Origin: Oxalobacteraceae bacterium
GTDB lineage: Bacteria; Pseudomonadota; Gammaproteobacteria; Burkholderiales; Burkholderiaceae_D
DNA: 64,000 nucleotides
Assembly: GCA_013284265.1 (NCBI GenBank)
Contig: JABTBR010000040.1
Span: 1 to 64,000 of the forward strand
Direction: 5' to 3'
The first letter of the stretch is position 1, and each line of letters opens with the position of its first letter. Below are positions 28,080-34,755 of this stretch, piece by piece. A program made the translations under genes and the position numbers. A model generated the notes under the pieces. That model was not told where the DNA came from, made no database searches, and was given only the letters and a program-made list of their open reading frames with translations.

Positions 28080-28214
28080 ATGATGCGAAAAATTTCTATC
28101 GTGATAGCGGTCGTTTTGCTGGCGGTTATTGTCGGGTATTTCGCCAATGGTTACCTCGGAAACGAGACTTCTGCCGAGCGGGATAAGGCGTTCGACAAGC
28201 AATTTGCGAAGTAG
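28080..28214 (+). CDS. Small single-pass membrane protein
   Basis: A 44-aa frame starting MMRKISIVIAVVLL with one hydrophobic helix (about residues 4-22) and a charged tail (SAERDKAFDKQFAK). It begins 16 nt after the putative immunity gene, on the same strand. It may be the last gene of the hcp cassette or a second, membrane-anchored accessory. No family is recognised, and the small size leaves doubt. Confidence 0.45.
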   Translation: MMRKISIVIAVVLLAVIVGYFANGYLGNETSAERDKAFDKQFAK

Positions 28215-28250
28215 TGGGACAGCTTTTTACTCTGTTCAGGTTGTACTCTG

Positions 28251-28293
28251 GCGTTAGGGTCAAGCGTTAGGGTCAGTAGAAGCGTTAGGGTCA
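28251..28293 (+). repeat. Three direct repeats of GCGTTAGGGTCA
   Basis: The 12-mer GCGTTAGGGTCA occurs at 28251, 28264 and 28282, with spacers of 1 and 6 nt, leading straight into the palindrome that follows. Confidence 0.8.
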
Positions 28294-28374
28294 GGTCTGA
28301 CATTCAGACATGAACTGAACCATAATTTCCCCGCCGTAGGGACGAGTTTGTGTCCGAATGTCAGACTTGACCCC
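28288..28374. repeat. REP-like palindrome GGTCAGGTCTGACATTC
   Basis: The left arm (28288-28310, GGGTCAGGTCTGACATTCAGACA in two halves) and right arm (28351-28374) are inverted copies with about two mismatches, separated by 40 nt. Such TCTGAC-centred palindromes look like REP/BIME elements. It lies at the downstream border of the hcp cassette. Confidence 0.65.
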
Positions 28375-28385
28375 AGCCGTGACCC

Positions 28386-28453
28386 TGCAGAAGGTGCCGG
28401 TGCCGCCGCCGAAGGAAGCCGCGCCAGCGGTCGCCGCCGATCCTGCAGCGTAA
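28386..28453 (+). pseudogene. Duplicated 3-prime end of the methyltransferase gene
   Basis: This stretch encodes QKVPVPPPKEAAPAVAADPAA and a stop. It is the same as the end of the methyltransferase at 25630-25706 except that three residues (VAP) are missing. No upstream part of the gene is present. It is the mirror of the regulator scrap at 25901 on the other side of the hcp cassette. Confidence 0.85.
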
Positions 28454-28507
28454 GACGCGCTGCCGTCGACCCGCGTATCGTGCCGGTTTGATTGCTCAGG
28501 CCGGCCG

Positions 28508-28771
28508 TTAGCGGGGCGGTGTGCGGTTCTTGTTGATGATGGCCACCAGGATCAGCACATAGGACGTCAGCCGGATCAGGTAGTACTCGGGCGCGTCGGC
28601 GTCTTGCTGGGGGGCCAGCGCCCACAGCAGACGGTGCAGTGCCTCAAGGACGAAAGCCACTGCGAAGCACAGGAAGAAGCGGTCGCGCGTCTGGTGCCAG
28701 AAGCGCAGGAAGAACAGCGCGGCGACCAGCGCTGCCATCACGATGGCGCCGCTGAGCAGGGAGTTCACCAT
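28508..28771 (-). CDS. DUF5985 family small membrane protein
   Basis: An 87-aa protein with three predicted transmembrane helices and the DUF5985-type FLRFWHQTRDRFFLCF pattern (a short basic loop between helices 1 and 2). The start at 28771 overlaps the upstream stop as TGATG, with GGAGGA 9 nt before it. It forms a three-gene unit with a related DUF5985 protein and a winged-helix protein. Function is unknown. Confidence 0.75.
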   Translation of the reverse strand: MVNSLLSGAIVMAALVAALFFLRFWHQTRDRFFLCFAVAFVLEALHRLLWALAPQQDADAPEYYLIRLTSYVLILVAIINKNRTPPR

Positions 28772-29028
28772 CAGTCGTCCTCCCACACCAGGCCATACAG
28801 CAAGGGCATCAGCGCCAGCAGTGCCGCACCCAGACGCCAGGTCGACAAATCCTGCTCGGGCAGGATCACCCTGTCGAGCACCAGCAGCAAATTATTGACG
28901 AACATACCCGCGAAACATAGTCCGCTCCACAGCAGCAGGCGGTGGCGGGTCGTGCGGTAGCTGCGCAGCAAGAGACAGGCGCAGGCCAGAGCCGTTGCCG
29001 CGCACAGCAGGTAAATAATGGTGGCCAT
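28771..29028 (-). CDS. DUF5985 family small membrane protein, paralogue
   Basis: An 85-aa protein with three hydrophobic helices and the basic loop LLLRSYRTTRHRLLLW, like the downstream DUF5985 gene. Its start codon directly follows the stop of the regulator gene, so the two are coupled. Pairs of DUF5985 proteins next to a small regulator recur in Oxalobacteraceae as far as I recall. Function is unknown. Confidence 0.75.
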   Translation of the reverse strand: MATIIYLLCAATALACACLLLRSYRTTRHRLLLWSGLCFAGMFVNNLLLVLDRVILPEQDLSTWRLGAALLALMPLLYGLVWEDD

Positions 29029-29409
29029 TCAGGGTTCCTTCTTGCGCCAGATGAAGGCGTCGGCAAACACCAGCGCCTTGCGGTTGGTCCTCAGATGAAT
29101 CAGGGTGCTTATTTCGATCAGATGGTTTCCATACACCTTGGCCAATTGCTCCACCAGCGCGCTCAACTGCGGCGTGCGCGGCGCATAGTGGTAGCGCGTG
29201 GCGGCGCTGGCGTCCTGGTTCAGCAGTCCGGCGCGCTCGAGCTGTTCCAGCAGTGCCGCAGCGCTGGACGAGTCGAGGTACAGGCGTTGAGCGAGCTGCT
29301 CGCCATCCCAGCTGCGCGGCCCGCCCTCGCGCAGCAGCAGCAGGGCTTCCAGGTAGGGAACGGAAGGAATGCACTGCACGATAAAGCGTCGGATATCGTC
29401 GGGAATCAT
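29029..29409 (-). CDS. Winged-helix transcriptional regulator
   Basis: A 126-aa protein. The start MIPDDIRRF at 29409 is preferred to longer in-frame options because the helical domain begins there and the upstream part is Arg/Pro-rich and uncharacteristic. A LEALLLLREGG helix, then WDGEQLAQRL and SSSAAALLEQLERAGLL, form a typical winged helix with the recognition helix near residues 45-60. A C-terminal helix may dimerise. It heads an operon with two DUF5985 membrane proteins and may control it. Part of this gene is duplicated at 25901-25987. Confidence 0.7.
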   Translation of the reverse strand: MIPDDIRRFIVQCIPSVPYLEALLLLREGGPRSWDGEQLAQRLYLDSSSAAALLEQLERAGLLNQDASAATRYHYAPRTPQLSALVEQLAKVYGNHLIEISTLIHLRTNRKALVFADAFIWRKKEP

Positions 29410-29562
29410 TGATGGGCGGGCGAGTACGGCCAGCAAGGCGCCAGGCGACGTGGCGGTAATTGTGCCGGCGCGCCGTACATGGGCCGCTTGAACATAAACC
29501 TGAATGCGCTGGGGGTGTCGTGCCGCTGGTGCATGGAGTGGGCGCCGGAAGGGAGTCTTGAT

Positions 29563-29592
29563 ATTATAAATACAGCTTTGAACAAATGTAAA
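29563..29592 (-). promoter_or_regulatory. Sigma-70-like promoter for the regulator/DUF5985 operon
   Basis: Read on the minus strand, TTTACA (29592-29587) and a perfect TATAAT (29568-29563) are separated by 18 nt in an AT-rich pocket. Transcription would start near 29556, leaving a leader of about 145 nt before the ATG at 29409. Confidence 0.55.
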
Positions 29593-29629
29593 TATCATTG
29601 CCCCCGCTGTGCGCTGTGCGCTTTTTCAC

Positions 29630-32431
29630 TCACTCGCCCAGCAGCAGCTGGTAGCCCTGGCGCAGCACTTCATGGATGTCTTCGAGCTTGCAGCCGGCCG
29701 CGCGCAGGGCCGCATGGTTCAGCGCCAGGGTGCCGGCGAAGGCTTGCAGGCGGCCCGCCAGCAACTGGCGGAACAGGGTGCGCTCAAGCAGGAAATGCTG
29801 CTGGCGCTGCGCCTCGTACATCAACCTCAGCCATTCCATCGAGGCCCGCACCCCGAAGGGGTCGTCCTGCTGTTGCTGCTGCAATTGAGCGGTCGCCGGG
29901 GCCGGATAGCGCGTCAGCGGGGAACTCAGGTAGACGCAGTCGCGCCCGCTCAGCATGGCCAGCGCGGTGGCCACCTCGCCCAGCGCATGGTAGCGCCGCG
30001 CGCCGTACTGGCCCAGCGCGGGGCCGACGTCGGCGCGGCGCAGCAGCATCGCGCTCAGTTCCCCGGCCAGATTGCAGCCGCCGCTTAAAATCGAGTCGCC
30101 CATCGACTGCCCGGTGATCACCGTATCGACCGGGAACAGGCCGACGCCGGTGGTGTCGTCCTCGCGCTGGCGGAAGGAGGTGACCAGGCCCACGCCGGGA
30201 TAGAGCAGATAGGGCTGCATCATCCGCTCGATTTTTTCGGGATGCAGTACTTCGCCCTCCATCACATAGTTTAGATACGGCCCGTTGGCCAGCGCCAGGC
30301 AGTGGGCGATGTTCTCGCGCGCGTCGAGTCCCGGCGCGCGCAGGTAGCGCACGTGGTGGTGGCGCTTGAGCAGGGTGGCGATCTTGGGCGCGACGGTATT
30401 GCCGGCGCCGCGGTCGCTGATGATGATGTCGCAGTGCGCATAGGTCTGGGCCAGCGCGCTGCGCAGCGTGGCCTCCAGCTGGCGCGTGCCGCACACCGGC
30501 AGCAGCAGGCACACCAGCGGCAGCGCCTTGTTGCGCTTCTGCGCCTTGCGCCGCTTCAGCTCGGGGCGCAGCTCGCCCTTGGCCACGCGGCGGCAGGCCT
30601 GCTCCAGGTTGCGCACGAAGCGCGGGGTGTCGAACAGGGCGCACTGGTCGCGGTTTTCCAGCAGGCGCTGGCGCAACTCGGCCAGCCGTGCCGGCGTCTG
30701 CGCCAGCGACACCGCCATGTCCTCGTACTCGCGCCGGCTGTGGGTGATCAGCTCGGGCAGGCCGGCCGCGCGCAGCACGCTGCCGGCCATGCGTCCGGCG
30801 AAGCAGTGGCCGGCGCGCGTGAGCAGCGGCAGCCCGGCCCACAGCGCGTCGCTGGCGGTGGTGCCGGCATTGAAGGGCAGGGTGTCGAGGAACAGGTCGG
30901 CCACCTGGTAGCGCGCCAGGTAGTCGGCCGGCAGCGCGCGTTCGGCGAAGTACAGGCGGCTGGCCGGCACGCCGTAGGCCGCCGCCGCCCCGAGCAGGTT
31001 GTTGCGGACTTCCTCGTTGCCGGCGATGAGCCACAGCACGCTGCCCGGCACGCGCTGCAGGATGCACATCCAGCTGGCGAAGGTGTCCGGCGTGATCTTG
31101 TGGTTGGCGTTGAAGCAGCAGAACACGAAGGCGTCCTGCGGCAGCCCGCAGGACGCGCGGCTGGGACGCGCGCCGATGCGGCGCTGGCGGTCGTTGATCT
31201 GGAAGGTGTCGGGCAGGTACAGCGGCTGCTCGCTGAAGAAGGGCGCCAGTGAAGGCGGCAGCACGAATTCGTCGGCCAGCACATAGTCGATGGCGGGATG
31301 GCCGGTGGTGCCGGGAAAGCCCAGCCAGGTCAGTTGCACCGGCGCCGGGCGCCAGGACAGGATGTCGGGCCGGGTGCCCAGGGTCAGGCCGTGCAGGTCG
31401 ATCAGGATGTCGATCTCGTGGGAGCGGATGCACTGGGCGGCCTGCTGGTCGTTCATCTGGTCGATGCGCACCAGCTGGTCCATCGATCCGACCAGGCGGG
31501 CGCGCAGCGGCGAGCCGTCTTCGGCGCTCCAGCAGAAGCCGAATACTTCCACGGTGGCGCGGTCGTGCAGCTCGAACAGTTCGGCGATCAGGATCGCCAC
31601 CGCATGCGAGCAGAAGTCGGCCGACAGGTAGCCGATGCGCAGGCGCGGGTGCACATAGCCGTGGCGCGGCGCCAGCGGCGTCACGCTGGCCGGATCGAGC
31701 ACCCGGCCCTTGCAGAAGCGCTGCGCGGCGGCCAGCTGCACGTCGGGATCGTCCGACAGGCTCAGCGTGGCCAGCGCCGAGCTGCCCTGTTCCAGCGCGG
31801 CGTCGTCCAGCTCCGGCAGCGGCGCGTAGACTGGCCATTCGCACTGGCGCAGGCGCAGATTGATCCAGTGCGGCAGGATGGCGGGCTGCTGCGGATCGAG
31901 CAGCAGGCTGCGGGTATACATCCGGCCCGCTTCGCCGTAGCGCTTGCGCTGTTCCAGCAGCCGGCCCAGATGGTTCAGGATCTGCACATGCAGCGTGGCG
32001 CTGTTGGGGATGGCGGGATGGATCAGTTCGAGCGCGCGGCGCCAGGCGGCCAGCGCCTGCTCGTCCTCGGCGCGGCGCTGGTACAGGATGCCGAGCTGCA
32101 GATGGGCCTCGATGAATTCGGGCTGCAGGCTGATGGCCTTGCGGAAGGCCTGTTCGGCCGCACCCAGCTCGCCCTCCTGCATCAGCGCGACGGCCAGGTT
32201 GAAGTGGCCGGCGTAGGCCAGCGGGGTGTCGGTGTGCTTGAGCCAGAGGCGATAGAGGGCGATGGCCTGGGCCGGCGCGCCGCTGGCGGCCAGCTCCTGG
32301 GCCAGGCCGAACAGCTCGACGATGGGCAGGGCGCCCTGGGCCGCCAGCGCGAACGCCAGCGTGGCCGCGCGCGACAGGGCGCGCTCGGCCATGGCCTGGG
32401 TGAGTTGCTGCAGGGGCGTTGCCTCGCTCAT
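29630..32431 (-). CDS. TPR-GT41 (OGT-like) glycosyltransferase with degenerate GT2 domain
   Basis: A 933-aa protein; the start MSEATPLQQ at 32431 follows AAAGGGCAGC. TPR helices fill about residues 1-200. The GT41 (SPINDLY/O-GlcNAc transferase) region carries the DFxxH His in GYLSADFCSHAV, a Lys in FNANHKI and an Asp in TTASDALWAG, positions equivalent to UDP-sugar and catalytic residues of human OGT. The last ~300 residues form a GT2 fold, but the DxD motif present in its paralogue (MDDDL at 34756-37569) is replaced by MEGEV. The GT41 part is predicted to transfer a sugar to Ser/Thr or another acceptor in the cytoplasm; the GT2 part may be inactive. It is the last gene of the glycosylation island. 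Confidence 0.85.
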   Translation of the reverse strand: MSEATPLQQLTQAMAERALSRAATLAFALAAQGALPIVELFGLAQELAASGAPAQAIALYRLWLKHTDTPLAYAGHFNLAVALMQEGELGAAEQAFRKAISLQPEFIEAHLQLGILYQRRAEDEQALAAWRRALELIHPAIPNSATLHVQILNHLGRLLEQRKRYGEAGRMYTRSLLLDPQQPAILPHWINLRLRQCEWPVYAPLPELDDAALEQGSSALATLSLSDDPDVQLAAAQRFCKGRVLDPASVTPLAPRHGYVHPRLRIGYLSADFCSHAVAILIAELFELHDRATVEVFGFCWSAEDGSPLRARLVGSMDQLVRIDQMNDQQAAQCIRSHEIDILIDLHGLTLGTRPDILSWRPAPVQLTWLGFPGTTGHPAIDYVLADEFVLPPSLAPFFSEQPLYLPDTFQINDRQRRIGARPSRASCGLPQDAFVFCCFNANHKITPDTFASWMCILQRVPGSVLWLIAGNEEVRNNLLGAAAAYGVPASRLYFAERALPADYLARYQVADLFLDTLPFNAGTTASDALWAGLPLLTRAGHCFAGRMAGSVLRAAGLPELITHSRREYEDMAVSLAQTPARLAELRQRLLENRDQCALFDTPRFVRNLEQACRRVAKGELRPELKRRKAQKRNKALPLVCLLLPVCGTRQLEATLRSALAQTYAHCDIIISDRGAGNTVAPKIATLLKRHHHVRYLRAPGLDARENIAHCLALANGPYLNYVMEGEVLHPEKIERMMQPYLLYPGVGLVTSFRQREDDTTGVGLFPVDTVITGQSMGDSILSGGCNLAGELSAMLLRRADVGPALGQYGARRYHALGEVATALAMLSGRDCVYLSSPLTRYPAPATAQLQQQQQDDPFGVRASMEWLRLMYEAQRQQHFLLERTLFRQLLAGRLQAFAGTLALNHAALRAAGCKLEDIHEVLRQGYQLLLGE

Positions 32432-32481
32432 GTGCTGCCCTTTGCTTGGAACGCACGTCAAGGAGCCGCTGGCCTTGTTAG

Positions 32482-32581
32482 AACCCACGGCGTAACCCTG
32501 GGGTCTGACCCGGGGTCCGGAGAGGGGCTGCGCCCCGCCGTTCCCTGCGGGACCGGCCCCCGGCTCTTTGCCGTGGGTTTT
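32482..32581. repeat. Dispersed ~100-bp palindromic element, copy A
   Basis: It starts AACCCACGGCGTAACC and ends GGCTCTTTGCCGTGGGTTTT, so the ends are inverted repeats. Internal hairpins include GGGGCTGCGCCCC and TCCCTGCGGGA. It lies between two genes of the island and could attenuate transcription there. Confidence 0.85.
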
Positions 32582-32638
32582 GGGCTGCAGCCGGCGGCCC
32601 GCTTGCCTAGAATTTTTTTAACTAAGCATGACGCATGC

Positions 32639-33958
32639 TTAAACCGGCACCGCCTTCACGACATAGGCGGCGGCCTGCGCATCCTCCAGCGCCAGTTCCG
32701 GATCGGCGCCCACTGCGCCGGCCAGTTGCTTGAGGGCGTCGGCCAGCACCGGGTTTTCCATCGGATGATGCACCACCGGCGCACCCTGCACGACCTGGAA
32801 ACCAGCCTTCTGGAACAGCTCGAAAATGGTGGCGCGGGTGAACCAGCGCAGATGCTCGCTGCGCATCAGGCCATTGTCGCCGTAGCGGAAGTCGCCCATG
32901 CACAGGCGCGCCTGGATGCTCCAGTGCTGGGCGTTGGGGATCACCGCGACGATGCTGGCATCGGCCGCGATGGTCTTGCGGATGCGCGCCAGCAGCTGCT
33001 CTGGATGGCGCAGCCGCTCCAGCGCCTGGTCCAGCACCCAGCAGCTGACGCCGGCGTAGTCGCGGAAGAAGTCGTCGCCCAGCGCGTCGATGTCGTGGTT
33101 GAGCACCACATCGCAGGCGCCCTTGGCCAGGTTCTTGCGCTCGGGGTTGATCTCGATAGCGCTGTAATGGCAGCCGGGATGGGCTTCCTTGACGCCGCGC
33201 GCCAGCGCGCCGTCGTTGGCGCCGATCTCCACCACCCGCAGCGGGGCCGGCGGCATCAGGCTCTGGGCCACCATGCGCACATAAGCCGCCTCGCGCGCGG
33301 CGCGTTCCCACTCTTCCAGGTGGTAGCCGCCGGTGCGCTTGACGGTGCCCTGCCAGTCGTGGCGCAGGTAGTGGTTGACGTCTTCGCGCGAAAAATCTTC
33401 CTTGATCCAGGCGATGCCCTTGATCAGATCGTCCTGGCCGGCGCGGTGGATCGCCACCATCGGCTCGGTCATCGGCGCGCCGTGCCGGGTCGGCATCGGC
33501 CATTGGCGCAGCACCTCGATGTTGACCAGCATGCAGGCCGGATGCAGGTAGCGGATCGCGCCGGCCTCGTAGTCGACGTCGAAGCCGCCCTCGTTGACGT
33601 GGTTCACATAGCCCACGCCGTACATGCCGGGGCGCAGCTCGTCGAGCATGGACTCGAGGAAGCCGCGCTTGAGGATCGTCACGTCCGAGTCGAGCACCAG
33701 CACCGGACCTTGCAACTCCAGGTTCTGGAAGGCCCAGGCCATGCCGGGGCCGTGGTGGATGTTGTAGTCGAAATGGATGAAGCGCACGTCGGCGTAGCGC
33801 GCGCACACCGCTTCGATGGCGCGGTAATGCTGCTCGCCCGAACCGTCGATGATGGTCACCGGGTTGGGATAGTGCGCCCGGAAGGTACTCAGCAGGTCCT
33901 CGATCAATTCAGCCGAATTGTAGGAAACGGAAATGACGGGGATGGTATTGATGTCCAT
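32639..33958 (-). CDS. GT2 glycosyltransferase fused to SAM methyltransferase
   Basis: A 439-aa two-domain protein. Residues 1 to about 200 form a GT-A glycosyltransferase with an N-terminal PVISVSYNS strand and the metal-binding LVLDSDVTI. Residues from about 240 form a class I methyltransferase with VVEIGANDGAL (SAM motif I), an IEINPE acidic end and an LDQALERLRHPE segment. It sits in the glycosylation island between an O-methyltransferase-like gene and a TPR-GT41 gene. The fusion suggests a sugar that is added and methylated in the same step or pathway. Acceptor and sugar are unknown. Confidence 0.8.
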   Translation of the reverse strand: MDINTIPVISVSYNSAELIEDLLSTFRAHYPNPVTIIDGSGEQHYRAIEAVCARYADVRFIHFDYNIHHGPGMAWAFQNLELQGPVLVLDSDVTILKRGFLESMLDELRPGMYGVGYVNHVNEGGFDVDYEAGAIRYLHPACMLVNIEVLRQWPMPTRHGAPMTEPMVAIHRAGQDDLIKGIAWIKEDFSREDVNHYLRHDWQGTVKRTGGYHLEEWERAAREAAYVRMVAQSLMPPAPLRVVEIGANDGALARGVKEAHPGCHYSAIEINPERKNLAKGACDVVLNHDIDALGDDFFRDYAGVSCWVLDQALERLRHPEQLLARIRKTIAADASIVAVIPNAQHWSIQARLCMGDFRYGDNGLMRSEHLRWFTRATIFELFQKAGFQVVQGAPVVHHPMENPVLADALKQLAGAVGADPELALEDAQAAAYVVKAVPV

Positions 33959-33998
33959 GAGCCTTACTTAATCATCATCGTTGGTTGCGGGAGGGATG

Positions 33999-34709
33999 TT
34001 AACCCTTGTCGTACACGGCCTGCTCGGCCGCTTCCAGCGGGAACGATGGCGTGCCCTTCATGCGTACCTGGGGCGGCGTCATCGCGCGTTTTTCGATCAC
34101 CACGATACTGTCGTAGTAGTGCACCGCGAAGGCCGAGCGGGTGAAGTCGTTCACCTGCAGCGCCGGATCGGGCGAATGCCAGGCGTGCAGCTGGTCGATC
34201 ATGTGCTTGGTGTATTCGATGAAGTTGCCCGGCTGGCGGTAGCCGCCGCCGAAGGCCGGCCAGTAGCTGGTGAGCACGTCCTCGCACAGGTAGATGCCGC
34301 CATCCTTGAGCTGGCCCCACATCTCTTCGAAGGTGGTTTTCTGCTGCAGCATGGTGTGGCCGCCGTCATCGATGATGATGTCGAACTTGTCATGCGTGCG
34401 GCACAGGTTGCGCAGCGATTCGCGGTCTTCCTGGTTGCCCAGCACGATGTTGATGCGCTCCTCGGCCAGCTCGGCGCAGCGCGGATTGATGTCGATTCCG
34501 GTGATCGACGCTTCGGCGCCGAAGTAGTGCTTCCACATCTGCAGCGAGCCGCCGTGCAGCACGCCGAATTCGGCCAGCGACATGCGCTTGCCGCGGAACT
34601 GGTTGAAGTGGCGCTCGTAGATTTCGAAATAGTGCATCCACTTGTGGATCATGCGGTGCTCGTGGTTTTCGAAAAAGTCGATCAGGACGCTGCCGTTGTG
34701 CTGTTCCAT
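33999..34709 (-). CDS. SAM-dependent sugar O-methyltransferase-like protein
   Basis: A 236-aa class I methyltransferase. It shows AEFGVLHGGSL (SAM motif), GIDINPRC, and IIIDDGGH, which is the metal-binding acidic motif of the MycE/ElmM-like sugar O-methyltransferases. The EDVLTSYW segment also fits that group. It is probably Mg-dependent and acts on a hydroxyl of a sugar residue or nucleotide sugar. It lies between the GT2-methyltransferase fusion and the second TPR-GT41 gene on the same strand, with gaps of about 40 nt. Substrate assignment is inference. Confidence 0.75.
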   Translation of the reverse strand: MEQHNGSVLIDFFENHEHRMIHKWMHYFEIYERHFNQFRGKRMSLAEFGVLHGGSLQMWKHYFGAEASITGIDINPRCAELAEERINIVLGNQEDRESLRNLCRTHDKFDIIIDDGGHTMLQQKTTFEEMWGQLKDGGIYLCEDVLTSYWPAFGGGYRQPGNFIEYTKHMIDQLHAWHSPDPALQVNDFTRSAFAVHYYDSIVVIEKRAMTPPQVRMKGTPSFPLEAAEQAVYDKG

Positions 34710-34755
34710 GTGGTCTCCGTATGATGGGCGTTGAGTGGGTGAATATCGGTCGCGT

